The notes under the pieces are model-generated. The model saw only the letters and a program-made list of their open reading frames with translations. It was not told where the DNA came from and ran no database searches. From Rufibacter glacialis (lineage in GTDB: Bacteria > Bacteroidota > Bacteroidia > Cytophagales > Hymenobacteraceae), in NCBI RefSeq assembly GCF_008271745.1, contig NZ_VKKZ01000019.1:620001-684000 (forward strand): 64,000 bases of DNA, written 5' to 3'. Positions within the stretch are counted from its first letter, which is position 1; each line of letters starts with the position of its first letter. Below, piece after piece: positions 17,031 through 25,517 of the stretch. The position numbers and the translations under genes were made by a program.

Positions 17031-18101
17031 CTACTGCACCGGCACTACCCAGCCATAAGGATCAGGAGCCAGGCCGTAGCGGATGTTATCCAGCTCAGTG
17101 GCGATCTTGTTGGAAAGGGTACGGTCTGCTACCGGCGGCAACATCATTTCCTCGTCTCTGAAGGTGATGGATTTGATATGCGCAATGGTGGCGGCGGTAC
17201 CGGTGCCAAAGGCATCCTGCAGTTTCCCGGCTTTGTAGGCTTCCACTATTTCCTGTACTGGAATACGTCTTTCCTCTACCGGAACACCCCAGTCACGGGC
17301 CAGTTGCAGTACGCTGTCACGGGTGATACCGGCCAGGATGGAAGTGCTCAAAGCAGGCGTTACCAATTTGCCGTCAATCACGAACATCACGTTCATGGTA
17401 CCGGATTCCTCAATGTAGTTGTGCTCGCGGCCGTCAGTCCAGATGATCTGGTGATAGCCTTCTTCATGGGCCAGTTTGGCAGGCAATAAAGAACCCCCGT
17501 AGTTACCGGCCGCTTTTGCGAAACCGAACCCGCCTTCCACGGCGCGGGTGTAGTGCTCCTCAATTTTCACGCGCACGGGCTCTGCGTAGTATCCGCTGGC
17601 CGGGCTACAGAAGATCATGAACTTGTATTCCGTGGCCGGGCGAACACCCAATAAACCTTCAGATCCGAACATGAACGGACGGATGTACAAGGAATACCCG
17701 GGGCGTTGCGGCACCCATTTTGCATCTAAGGCGACCAATTGCTTTAACCCTTCCATGAAGAGCTCTTCCGGGATCTCCGGCATGCAGAGGCGAACGGCAG
17801 AGGCATTCAACCTGGCCCAGTTGGCCTGCGGCCGGAATAGCACCACTTCGCCCTCGGGGGTTTTATAGGCTTTCATGCCTTCAAATAAGGACTGCCCGTA
17901 GTGCAGCGCGGCGGTGGCCGGGCTTACCTGAATGGGGCCGTAAGGCAGAATACGCGGTTGTTGCCAGGCACCGTCCTTGTAGTCAATCTCCAGCATGTGG
18001 TCGGCGAAGATTTTCCCGAACTGCAGGTTTTCCAGATCAAGAGCGGCTAATTGGCTGGCGGTGGTCACCGTGGTATGAATAGACTTTGCTTCTGTTTGCA
18101 T
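17031..18101 (-). CDS. ilvE: Branched-chain amino acid aminotransferase
   Basis: 356 residues from ATG 18101 (MQTEAKSIHT); an upstream in-frame extension to 18179 would overlap pduO and is not favoured. It is a PLP fold-type IV enzyme that interconverts Leu, Ile and Val with their 2-oxo acids in the cytoplasm. Visible features are LHYGQSLFEGMKAY, the PLP lysine in FGFAKAAGNYGG, EESGTMNVMFV, and the ILAGITRDSVLQLA phosphate-binding loop with GTGTAATI. It is the last gene of a minus-strand series, but a hairpin overlapping the pduO stop lies just upstream, so it may have its own promoter. Confidence 0.96.
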   Translation of the reverse strand: MQTEAKSIHTTVTTASQLAALDLENLQFGKIFADHMLEIDYKDGAWQQPRILPYGPIQVSPATAALHYGQSLFEGMKAYKTPEGEVVLFRPQANWARLNASAVRLCMPEIPEELFMEGLKQLVALDAKWVPQRPGYSLYIRPFMFGSEGLLGVRPATEYKFMIFCSPASGYYAEPVRVKIEEHYTRAVEGGFGFAKAAGNYGGSLLPAKLAHEEGYHQIIWTDGREHNYIEESGTMNVMFVIDGKLVTPALSTSILAGITRDSVLQLARDWGVPVEERRIPVQEIVEAYKAGKLQDAFGTGTAATIAHIKSITFRDEEMMLPPVADRTLSNKIATELDNIRYGLAPDPYGWVVPVQ

Positions 18102-18155
18102 GGATATGGGTCTTATTATAAGCGTGTACGAAAATGCGGGGAGACTGAATAAAAA

Positions 18156-18175
18156 AAGCCTCACATACGAGGCTT
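18156..18175 (-). terminator. Terminator overlapping the pduO stop codon
   Basis: Stem AAGCCTC (18156-18162) with GAGGCTT (18169-18175), loop ACATAC; on the minus strand it is followed by TTTTTTT. The stop codon of pduO (18163-18161) lies inside the hairpin, so the translating ribosome could influence termination ahead of ilvE. Confidence 0.65.
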
Positions 18176-18712
18176 CCAAGTTATTTCTTTTACTCCTAAT
18201 TCAAAACCGTTGGCACGGCTTAACACGAAGAGGAGGTCTGAGAGGCGGTTGAGGTATTGCACCACCAGGTCGTCTACGGGAGCTTCTTCCTGCAAGGCGA
18301 TCACCAGCCGTTCCGCGCGGCGGCACACCGTGCGGGCCACGTGGCAGAAAGAAACCGAGGGGTGCCCGCCGGGCAAGATGAAGTTGCGCAGGGGCGGCAA
18401 TTGTTCGTCCAGCAGGTCCATCTGCTCTTCCAGCAATTGCACGTCGGCTGGGTGCAGGTCTGGGGTGGCTACTTTGCCTTCTTTGGCGGGATCAGTGGCC
18501 AGGGTAGAGCCAATGGTGAACAGGCGGTCCTGGATCTCAGAGAAGAGAAACTGCCGTTTCTGGTTTACTTCCTGATCCCGTACTACACCCAGGAACGCGT
18601 TCAACTCGTCTATGGTGCCGTAGGCCTCAATGCGCAGGTGCGATTTCTTGACGCGGGTACCGCCAATAAGGGAGGTTTCGCCTTTGTCACCGGTTTTGGT
18701 GTAAATCTTCAT
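18161..18712 (-). CDS. pduO: PduO-type ATP:cob(I)alamin adenosyltransferase
   Basis: A 183-residue protein that makes adenosylcobalamin from cob(I)alamin and ATP. The N-terminus has [17 protein letters not shown], the ATP-binding signature, then [12 protein letters not shown]. The C-terminal half has ILPGG...[13 protein letters not shown] and [14 protein letters not shown], both typical of the PduO trimeric fold. The ATG overlaps the stop of the ABC ATPase gene by four bases (18709-18712), which suggests translational coupling. No cobalamin riboswitch was seen upstream. The presence of this enzyme implies use of B12, for example by methylmalonyl-CoA mutase. Confidence 0.93.
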   Translation of the reverse strand: MKIYTKTGDKGETSLIGGTRVKKSHLRIEAYGTIDELNAFLGVVRDQEVNQKRQFLFSEIQDRLFTIGSTLATDPAKEGKVATPDLHPADVQLLEEQMDLLDEQLPPLRNFILPGGHPSVSFCHVARTVCRRAERLVIALQEEAPVDDLVVQYLNRLSDLLFVLSRANGFELGVKEITWKPRM

Positions 18713-19443
18713 TCAGGGGAATTCAGGGCGGCGGCCTGCAGGCCAGGCACCGTAATGTTCTGGTTTAATTCATCAGACTCAATCAAGCCGTCGCGCAGGC
18801 GCACAATGCGGTGGGCGTAGTGGGCGATGTCGTCTTCGTGGGTAACCATGATGATGGTGTTGCCTTTGGCGTGCAGGGCCTCAAACAAGCCCATGATCTC
18901 ATAGGAGGTTTTGGTGTCCAGGTTACCGGTAGGCTCATCTGCCAGGATAATACTGGGGTCATTCACCAGGGCCCTGGCAATGGCCACCCGTTGGCGCTGT
19001 CCACCGGAAAGTTCGTTGGGTTTGTGCTGGGCGCGGGAGCCAAGGCCTACACTGTCCAGTGCCGCCATGGCCCGCTCATTGCGCTCAGATTTACCGTAGC
19101 CGGCATAAATGAGCGGCAGAGCCACATTGTCTAAGGACGAGGAGCGCGGCAACAGGTTAAAGGTCTGGAATACGAACCCGATCTCTTTGTTGCGCACGGT
19201 AGCCAGTTCATTGTCTACCATGTTGCTCACATCATTGCCGTTGAGGATGTACGTACCTGAGGTAGGGGTGTCCAGACAGCCCACAATGTTCATGAGCGTG
19301 GATTTACCCGAGCCAGACGGGCCCATGAAGGCCACGTACTCCCCTCTTTGGATCTCAATGGAAATAGACCGCAGGGCATGGATGGTCTCCGTCCCCATCT
19401 GGTATATCTTCGAAATCTCCTCGGTTTTGATGATGGTGCTCAT
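18709..19443 (-). CDS. ABC transporter ATP-binding protein, MacB/LolD-like
   Basis: A 244-residue ATPase. Walker A is GPSGSGKST near residue 43, the Q loop is [11 protein letters not shown], the signature is [15 protein letters not shown], Walker B is [12 protein letters not shown], and the switch His is in MVTHEDD. The set and the N-terminal [12 protein letters not shown] place it in the LolD/MacB/FtsE branch, which energises extrusion of lipoproteins or hydrophobic substrates. No permease of that type is adjacent; the upstream neighbour is a large membrane protein of different type. It starts 10 bp after that gene and overlaps pduO by four bases. Confidence 0.92.
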   Translation of the reverse strand: MSTIIKTEEISKIYQMGTETIHALRSISIEIQRGEYVAFMGPSGSGKSTLMNIVGCLDTPTSGTYILNGNDVSNMVDNELATVRNKEIGFVFQTFNLLPRSSSLDNVALPLIYAGYGKSERNERAMAALDSVGLGSRAQHKPNELSGGQRQRVAIARALVNDPSIILADEPTGNLDTKTSYEIMGLFEALHAKGNTIIMVTHEDDIAHYAHRIVRLRDGLIESDELNQNITVPGLQAAALNSPE

Positions 19444-19453
19444 ACGGCGGTGG

Positions 19454-22400
19454 TTATTGCCAGTCTTGCAGCAGCGCCTCGCTGGCCTGCAATCTGGCCT
19501 CTATTTCGTTTCTAAAAGTAAGGTATTCCTGAGGACTTACCAAAGGTTGCAGCTGCTCCAGACCCTGTAAAGCGTATTCCCGCAAGCCCTGGCCCAAAGC
19601 CACCTTGATGTAGGCTTTTCTGAGCACAACTGACCTGGGGTTATATCCAATGGCTTCCAGCAACAGGTCATACGCTTTCATGGGTTGCTTCTGGGCAAGA
19701 AAGAAATCAGCGGCGGCCAATTGCCCTTCCTCCGACCAGGGTGCCCGTTTCAGGAGCTGGTTATAGAGATTAGTCGCGGCTTTTGGGTTTTTATTACGTT
19801 GGGCCAGCAAAGCTTGGTAATAGAGCTTAGTGCCTACGTTCTGCGGCGCGAAATATAGCCCAGGGAGTTGCTTAGCCAGTTCCTCGGCTTGCCCGGTCTT
19901 CCACCAAAGCTGGGCCTGCAGCACATTGGCCTCTGATTTCAGCCTGTTTTTAGGAAAATCCGCTGGAAAGTGGAGGCGCAGAAGATTGCCTGCCGTGGTG
20001 GTGTTGCCTTCCTGCAAATACCGTTGAACCAAAGGCAGCGCGGCCACGGGCGCCAAGGTTTTAGTTGTAATGCCGTTGGCTACCGCTTCTACCTGGGGCA
20101 GGGGCAGTTGCAGGGCCTTCATCTGCAGGAACTGCACCTTCATGGAGTCTGGGGCGCCCGCGGCTTGTTCTGCCGTCATCTGCGAGACAATGGCCAGTTG
20201 CGTGGCCGCCTTCCGTTGGGCAGGATCCGGGAAGTTGGAGTCTCCCAGGGCAATCTGCGTGGCCTGCCCATACTCACCCGCCAGCGCCAAGGCGATGACA
20301 GCGTGTAAATGGGCGTCGCGGTAACCCGCTTGGCGCGCCTTCTGGAAATACTCGGCGGCCAACGGGTACAGCTTGCCCTGGAGCATCCACTGGCCCAGGA
20401 TGTCATAGTAATACCCTGCCGCCCCGCCACTGCTGGAAGCCAAGTATTCCAGGGTGGTCTTGGCCTGGGCGGGTTGGGGAGCTGAAAGGGTACCCTGTTG
20501 CAGCAGCAAGGCTTTCACTAGGGTGAGGTCATCCAGGAAGGGTTGGTTTTCCTCCTGCCTTAGCAGGGTGTTGAGGGTGTTGAAAGTGCTGGAACTGTCT
20601 TTCTGGCTGCCCGGGAAAAGTTGCCGGTTATAGAAACTAGCGAAGGTCTGGGTGCTCAGGGCACTGTCTGCAGGCAGGGCGGGAAGTTGCTGTGGTCTGG
20701 GTCCGCCCAGGGCCAGGGCAATGGCCATGCGGTTGGTGAGTAGCGGGCCATACGTGCCTTGCCGGTATTGCTGCGAAAACTCCTTGGCTTGCTTAGGAAA
20801 CTTGTGGCTGGCCAGAAAAGCCAATTGATTTGCCTGAATCACCTCGGGTTCCTCGCTCTGCGCCAGGGCGGCATCTAAGTAATAACCCGCCGAGTCTGAG
20901 AAGGCCGTAGTGCCATACAGCAGCCCCAGGTTGTTCAACAGCGGCGCATGGGCCGGAAACGCTTTCACGCCTTCCTGCAATACTTTCAGGTGCTCAAAGA
21001 GGTCGGAAGATGAAGTGAAAAGGCTGGCGAGCCGCAGGTAGCCTTCCGGGGAGGATTTCCGTTCCTGGGCCTCCAGTATCTGGTGCAGTTCCAGGGTGCG
21101 GGAGCCGGCCTGGTGGTACATATCCGCCAGGGAGTAATTGGAACGCAGGTTGTTCCGGGATTGGGTGCTGGCCTCGTGGTAGAACTGCTCGGCCAGCAGG
21201 GGGCGGTCTTCGGTCTGCCGGTACAGATCACCTAAGTAATTGTAATAGCCGGCCTGGTGCTGGAAATACAGCGCATAATTGCTCCGCAGTACCAGCACAA
21301 ACAACAACACTGTACCCATGAGGTAGACGGTGAAGTAGGGCAACTGCCGCGGGTCATACACTACTTTGTAAACCCTCAGTTTCTGTTTGATGAGCGGTCC
21401 GAAGTTCACCAGCACGTAGATGAAGAAGGCCACTCCGTAGGCCAGGTGGGTGGCAATCACGGCGCTGCGGTAGGCTTGCACTAAAGGGTCATTGGCCAGC
21501 ATCAGGGCGTAGCCCAGGCCCAGGAACGTGAGCAGGGCCAGTACCAGGTACAGAGGCGCCGCCTCGGTTTCAAACCGGAAGAAGCGGGCGTATTGCCCTT
21601 GCCGTTGCCGAAGGCCCCACAAGCCCACCAGGGCAGAGAAGAGCAACACCACCAGGGCATCTAATCCCGCAAAGTCAAACGCCACCACCCCAGTCTGCCG
21701 AAGGTACAACAGCAGCAGGTTCCCCAGGTACAGCAAACTGATGAGCACAAACTGCACCAACCCAAACCGCCGCTGCGGTTGTTGGGCCTGGGTGTTGAAC
21801 CAGAGCAACCCGTGCAGGTTCTCATAGGCCACCAACACCATGAACAGCACCGCCGCCACAAAGCTGCCCAGGGTGCTGTAGTTCACCACGTGCAAGGCCG
21901 TGAGCGGGGCTGGAAGGGGAGAGAAATAAAACAAGGCCAGGCTTAGCCCCCCCACTAAACCGCTGAAAACCAGAAAACGCAGCAGAAACGAAACCCTGGT
22001 CCAGAAGGCCTGGAAGAGAAAGCTGCCTACGCCCAAGGCCCCTAAAGCTATTACAAGCAGGATTCGGCTAGTTTCCGAGAAAATACCCAGTAAATCCAGG
22101 TTAAGGGTGGAAAGCCAGAGCATGCCCAGCAACACGGCGGCGTAATACGGCATCCGTTTCAAGGTGCTGGCCAGGGTCCAGAAAAAGGTAAGGGCTACGG
22201 CCAGGCCTGCCAGATAAGTCCAGGTGGCCCACAGGGGAAGCTGCATGGCGCCCATGGCGTAGCGTTCCGTGACCAGATAGGCGTTCACCTCTACCCGCAT
22301 GGGCGTTAGCAGCGGGGCAGCGGGACTTAGATGGGCTTCAGCGGGGAAAAGCTCCGGTTGTTTCTCCAGGGGAAAAACGGTCTGTTGTCCGTAAAGAAAG

Positions 22401-22504
22401 CCGTAAACGCCAAAAGCCATGGCGGCCAGCACCAGGGCAACTAACAAAGCGTACAGAAAGCGGCGGCCGGGCTCCACCGCGGGCCAGAAGGAAAGAAGCT
22501 TCAT
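19454..22504 (-). CDS. Large integral membrane protein with C-terminal TPR repeats, unknown function
   Basis: 1016 residues. The N-terminal 410 or so contain about eleven hydrophobic helices, the first at residues 17-38 and the last near 393-410. After that the protein is soluble and helical with TPR-like repeats: [64 protein letters not shown], and [22 protein letters not shown]. The TPR part is probably periplasmic or cytoplasmic; orientation is not certain. I do not recognise a named family. It lies between gatC (6 bp) and the ABC ATPase gene (10 bp), so an operon is likely. Partnership with the ATPase is possible but not shown. Confidence 0.8.
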   Translation of the reverse strand: MKLLSFWPAVEPGRRFLYALLVALVLAAMAFGVYGFLYGQQTVFPLEKQPELFPAEAHLSPAAPLLTPMRVEVNAYLVTERYAMGAMQLPLWATWTYLAGLAVALTFFWTLASTLKRMPYYAAVLLGMLWLSTLNLDLLGIFSETSRILLVIALGALGVGSFLFQAFWTRVSFLLRFLVFSGLVGGLSLALFYFSPLPAPLTALHVVNYSTLGSFVAAVLFMVLVAYENLHGLLWFNTQAQQPQRRFGLVQFVLISLLYLGNLLLLYLRQTGVVAFDFAGLDALVVLLFSALVGLWGLRQRQGQYARFFRFETEAAPLYLVLALLTFLGLGYALMLANDPLVQAYRSAVIATHLAYGVAFFIYVLVNFGPLIKQKLRVYKVVYDPRQLPYFTVYLMGTVLLFVLVLRSNYALYFQHQAGYYNYLGDLYRQTEDRPLLAEQFYHEASTQSRNNLRSNYSLADMYHQAGSRTLELHQILEAQERKSSPEGYLRLASLFTSSSDLFEHLKVLQEGVKAFPAHAPLLNNLGLLYGTTAFSDSAGYYLDAALAQSEEPEVIQANQLAFLASHKFPKQAKEFSQQYRQGTYGPLLTNRMAIALALGGPRPQQLPALPADSALSTQTFASFYNRQLFPGSQKDSSSTFNTLNTLLRQEENQPFLDDLTLVKALLLQQGTLSAPQPAQAKTTLEYLASSSGGAAGYYYDILGQWMLQGKLYPLAAEYFQKARQAGYRDAHLHAVIALALAGEYGQATQIALGDSNFPDPAQRKAATQLAIVSQMTAEQAAGAPDSMKVQFLQMKALQLPLPQVEAVANGITTKTLAPVAALPLVQRYLQEGNTTTAGNLLRLHFPADFPKNRLKSEANVLQAQLWWKTGQAEELAKQLPGLYFAPQNVGTKLYYQALLAQRNKNPKAATNLYNQLLKRAPWSEEGQLAAADFFLAQKQPMKAYDLLLEAIGYNPRSVVLRKAYIKVALGQGLREYALQGLEQLQPLVSPQEYLTFRNEIEARLQASEALLQDWQ

Positions 22505-22510
22505 CCAGGC

Positions 22511-22798
22511 TTACTCCAGTACTTTAGGCACCCTGAAGTAATCGGAGTCTTTGCGCGGGGCCAGGCGCAGGGCATCTTCGTGGCGCACGGTGTTCTGGGC
22601 AGCATCTTCGCGCATCACGTTCAGTTCCTCAGAGATATGGATCAGGGGTTCCACGTTCTGGGTGTCCAGCTGGCGTAGTTGGTCTACCCAGTTCAGGATG
22701 TTGTTCAGGTCATGGAGCATTTCCTGCTCTTTGGTCTCATCAAATTCCAGCCGGGCTAAGTGCGCCAGCTGCCGTAGGGTTTCTATGTTCGTGCTCAT
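22511..22798 (-). CDS. gatC: Glu-tRNA(Gln)/Asp-tRNA(Asn) amidotransferase subunit C
   Basis: 95 residues, the usual GatC length. The N-terminus IETLRQLAHLARLEF and the middle LNNILNWVDQLRQLDTQNVEPL are the family signatures, and the C-terminus DYFRVPKVLE is the conserved end. GatC holds together GatA and GatB, which turn Glu-tRNA(Gln) into Gln-tRNA(Gln) (and Asp-tRNA(Asn) into Asn-tRNA(Asn)). gatA and gatB are not in the window. The start overlaps the plsC 3' end by 59 nt in a different frame. Confidence 0.94.
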   Translation of the reverse strand: MSTNIETLRQLAHLARLEFDETKEQEMLHDLNNILNWVDQLRQLDTQNVEPLIHISEELNVMREDAAQNTVRHEDALRLAPRKDSDYFRVPKVLE

Positions 22799-23540
22799 GG
22801 TTCTTCTGGTCTAAGGTCTCTTGAATAAGGGCGAAGGTCTGGGCCTTCAGGGTTTCCACGTCCTGGAGGGTTAATCCTGTAGTGGGAATAGGTGCATGGA
22901 TGATCATCTCCAGCGGATGGTACCGGATGATGAGTTTGCCTTTCACATCAGGCAGGAATAGGTGGTTGTAAGGCATGGTAATGGGCACCACCGGAATCTG
23001 CTGCTCAATAGCCAGTTTGAACGGACCGTCTTTGAAAGGCAGCAGTTTGCTTCCTGACTCCGGGGAAATTTTACCCTCCGGGAAGATCACCACACTACGG
23101 CCCTCCTGTAGGCTCTTCTTGCTGGCGATATAGGCTTTGGCGCTGCTGATGGGGCTGTCGCGGTCTACGGAGATGTAGAGGGTGTCATAGATTTTGCCCC
23201 AAAGCGGCACTTTGGTCAGTGATTTCTTACCCACGAAGTTCAGGAACCCGGGTACGGCCGCCAGGATCATGGGAATGTCAATATAGGAACTGTGGTTAGG
23301 CGCGAAGATGTACTTCTGGCTTGGGTTCAGCAATTCCAGGCCCTTTACTTTTACCGGCATGAGGTACATGCGCAGCTGGAACTTGGCCCACATCCGGTTC
23401 AGGTTATGGGCGTGCCGGTAACGGTTAGGCTTGGCGATGAGCAGCCGGAAAAACGGGTAAGACGTCAGAAACGGTAATACAAACCAGGCGGTACACCACA
23501 CCGCATACGCTTTCTTACCTATTACTTTTAAGCTGTTCAT
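22740..23540 (-). CDS. plsC: 1-acyl-sn-glycerol-3-phosphate acyltransferase
   Basis: 266 residues. It transfers an acyl group to lysophosphatidate to make phosphatidate at the inner membrane. The N-terminus has a hydrophobic helix (WCTAWFVLPFLTSYPFF). Catalytic motif I is NHSSYID (H-x4-D), motif III is VIFPEGKISPESG, and IPVVPITM is motif IV. The His-Glu-rich tail (KNHEHEHRNPTAAG) lies in the part that overlaps gatC. A TAATTTTG box sits 5 bp ahead of the ATG, so the message may be leaderless. It appears to open the minus-strand series that runs to ilvE. Confidence 0.92.
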   Translation of the reverse strand: MNSLKVIGKKAYAVWCTAWFVLPFLTSYPFFRLLIAKPNRYRHAHNLNRMWAKFQLRMYLMPVKVKGLELLNPSQKYIFAPNHSSYIDIPMILAAVPGFLNFVGKKSLTKVPLWGKIYDTLYISVDRDSPISSAKAYIASKKSLQEGRSVVIFPEGKISPESGSKLLPFKDGPFKLAIEQQIPVVPITMPYNHLFLPDVKGKLIIRYHPLEMIIHAPIPTTGLTLQDVETLKAQTFALIQETLDQKNHEHEHRNPTAAGALSPAGI

Positions 23541-23545
23541 CTTCC

Positions 23546-23553
23546 CAAAATTA
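23546..23553 (-). promoter_or_regulatory. TAnnTTTG promoter element abutting the plsC start
   Basis: Minus-strand TAATTTTG followed by GGAAG and then ATG. With normal spacing the transcript would begin at or a base or two before the start codon, which suggests a leaderless or nearly leaderless mRNA. Confidence 0.45.
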
Positions 23554-23562
23554 TGAATAATT

Positions 23563-23640
23563 CAGAAAAGCACCACACGTGCTTTCTGAAAAGCCCTTTC
23601 TGGCCTGTTTCCAGAAAAAGGCTTCTAAACCGGGGAACGC
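23563..23640. terminator. Hairpin plus common palindrome between the Nudix gene and plsC
   Basis: CAGAAAAGCAC (23563-23573) pairs with GTGCTTTCTG (23579-23588) with one bulged A. A common palindrome copy follows at 23597-23633. Together they may end transcription of the Nudix gene on the minus strand. Confidence 0.45.
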
Positions 23641-23673
23641 GCGCTGTCTTGACTTAGTGCCACCAGCTGGCGG

Positions 23674-24252
23674 TTATTTGGGACGGCGGGTCAAAAGAAT
23701 CTTCTCGGCTTTAAGCAAACCGGCAATGCTGATGGCGTCGGTGATCTCACTGTCCATGGCCATGCGCACCGCCTCGTGCAAGGGCAGTTTCCATATCTTA
23801 AGGTCTTCCGTTTCCTCAAATTCAGTCTCGCCGGCGGTCAAGTCCTCGGCCAGGAAAATGTAGCCTTCCTCATCCGTGACCGAGTTGGAGGTATGGATGC
23901 GCCCGATGTTGGTCCATTGCCCGGCGGTGAACCCGGTTTCCTCTTTCAGTTCTCTTTTCGCCGATTCCAGCACGTCCTGTTCCACGGGGCCACCGCCCAT
24001 GGGGATCTCCCAGGAGTATTCTTTCAAAGGGTAGCGGTATTGGCCCACCAACCAGGTATTGCCTTCATCGTCCACCGGAATAATGCCAATGGCTTTGTTC
24101 TTCATGGACACAATGCCATAGATGCCCTGTCCCCCGCCCGGGTTGATCACCTGCTCCTCGCGCACGCTGATCCAAGGGTTGCTGTACACGGGTCTGGAAT
24201 CAAGGGTTTTCCAGGGGTTTTCTAAAGAATGATGAGGTTTCTCAATGCTCAT
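23674..24252 (-). CDS. Nudix hydrolase, ADP-ribose pyrophosphatase-like
   Basis: 192 residues. The Nudix box is present from about residue 86: GGGPVEQDVLESAK followed by RELKEETGF. The second half matches REUxEExGU exactly; the first box Glu is replaced by Gln, with a Glu one place before. WLVGQYRYP and WEIPMGG upstream are typical of NudF-type ADP-sugar pyrophosphatases, which hydrolyse ADP-ribose to AMP and ribose 5-phosphate. The exact substrate is not certain. It lies between bshA and plsC, all on the minus strand, with terminator-like DNA on the plsC side. Confidence 0.88.
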   Translation of the reverse strand: MSIEKPHHSLENPWKTLDSRPVYSNPWISVREEQVINPGGGQGIYGIVSMKNKAIGIIPVDDEGNTWLVGQYRYPLKEYSWEIPMGGGPVEQDVLESAKRELKEETGFTAGQWTNIGRIHTSNSVTDEEGYIFLAEDLTAGETEFEETEDLKIWKLPLHEAVRMAMDSEITDAISIAGLLKAEKILLTRRPK

Positions 24253-24357
24253 AGCAAAAGGAGGTTGAAAAGGTTTGGAGCCAGTTGTTTAGTGGCCGAT
24301 TTCTGGTAAAGGGGCCTAAAACAGAGGGTTCTGAAGTGGAATAGGTAGGAAGCCAAA

Positions 24358-25494
24358 TTACACTTGCGCACGCACGGCCTCCGCGGCTTGCTGGTAGACG
24401 GCCTCATACATAGGCACGATCTTGCCTATCTCAAATTCTTTGGCGCGGGCCAGGGCGTTGGCCTTGAACGTAGGCAGCTGGTCGTCCTGAAGCAGGAACA
24501 GCGTGTTCTTGACCATGTCTTTCACATCACCCACGTTGCTCACGAAACCGGTCACGCCGTGCAGGTTCAATTCAGGCAAGCCCCCGGCGTTAGAGGAAAT
24601 CACGGGCACCTCACAGGCCATGGCCTCCAATGCCGCCAACCCAAAGCTTTCTTTCTCAGAAGGCATCAGGAAAACATCGGCCACGGAGAGCAGTTCCTCC
24701 ACGGCCTCCAGTTTACCCAGGAACCGAACATCAGAACAGATGCCTAGTTTGCGGCACATGTTCTCCATTTTGGGCCGTTCCGGGCCATCGCCTACAAAAA
24801 GCAGTTTGCTAGGCATCTTTTCCCGCACTTTAGAGAAGATCTTGATCACATCGCCAATGCGTTTCACCGCCCTGAAGTTGGAGGTGTGCACCAGCAACTT
24901 CTCCCCGAAGGGCGCAATAGCGGATTTGAAGTGCTCTTTGCGCTGTTTCTGGAACCGCTCCAGGTTGATGAAGTTAGGAATGACCACGATTTCCTTCTCA
25001 ATGGGAAAGTATTCGTAGGTTTCCTTGCGCAGGTCCTCAGAAACGGAGGTAACGGCGTCTGACTGGTTGATGCTGAAGGTCACTACCGGTTCATAAGACG
25101 CGTCTTTGCCCACCAGCGTAATGTCAGTGCCGTGCAGGGTGGTGATGACCGGGATATGGATGCCTTTGGAGAGCAGGATCTGTTTGGCCATGAAGGCCGC
25201 CGAGGCGTGCGGGATGGCGTAATGCACGTGCAACACGTCCAAGTGCTCAAACTGCACAATGTCTACCATCTTGCTGGCCAGAGCCAACTCATATGGTGGA
25301 TATTGGAAAAGCGGGTAGTTGGGGATGTTGACCTCGTGGTAGAAGAGGTTCTCGTTGAAATGGTCTAGCCGGGCCGGCTGGCTGTAGGTGATAAAATGCA
25401 CCTTGTGCCCTTTCTGCGCCAAGGCTTTGCCCAATTCGGTGGCCACCACACCGCTACCGCCAAAGGTGGGGTAGCATACAATTCCAATCTTCAT
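24358..25494 (-). CDS. bshA: N-acetyl-alpha-D-glucosaminyl L-malate synthase BshA
   Basis: A 378-residue GT4 family glycosyltransferase, the first enzyme of bacillithiol synthesis; it joins GlcNAc from UDP-GlcNAc to L-malate. The N-terminus has YPTFGGSGVVATELG, and the middle has HVHYAIPHA and TTLHGTDITLVG, all very typical of BshA. The nucleotide-binding loop is LLFVGDGPERP, and the ExxxxxxxE motif is EKESFGLAALEAM. The other bacillithiol genes (bshB, bshC) are not in the window. The gene is 104 bp upstream of the Nudix gene in the transcription direction, so it could share a transcript. Confidence 0.95.
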   Translation of the reverse strand: MKIGIVCYPTFGGSGVVATELGKALAQKGHKVHFITYSQPARLDHFNENLFYHEVNIPNYPLFQYPPYELALASKMVDIVQFEHLDVLHVHYAIPHASAAFMAKQILLSKGIHIPVITTLHGTDITLVGKDASYEPVVTFSINQSDAVTSVSEDLRKETYEYFPIEKEIVVIPNFINLERFQKQRKEHFKSAIAPFGEKLLVHTSNFRAVKRIGDVIKIFSKVREKMPSKLLFVGDGPERPKMENMCRKLGICSDVRFLGKLEAVEELLSVADVFLMPSEKESFGLAALEAMACEVPVISSNAGGLPELNLHGVTGFVSNVGDVKDMVKNTLFLLQDDQLPTFKANALARAKEFEIGKIVPMYEAVYQQAAEAVRAQV

Positions 25495-25517
25495 GCGCGT
25501 ATGAGTTTCCCGCTAAG

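Noticed and set aside
18101-18179. Longer N-terminus of IlvE from 18179
   Set aside because: It would overlap pduO and its terminator, and the added residues are unlike the family.
23674-24252. Loss of function of the Nudix protein because the first box Glu is Gln
   Set aside because: The metal-binding REUxEE part is intact and a Glu lies one place before, so activity is still likely.
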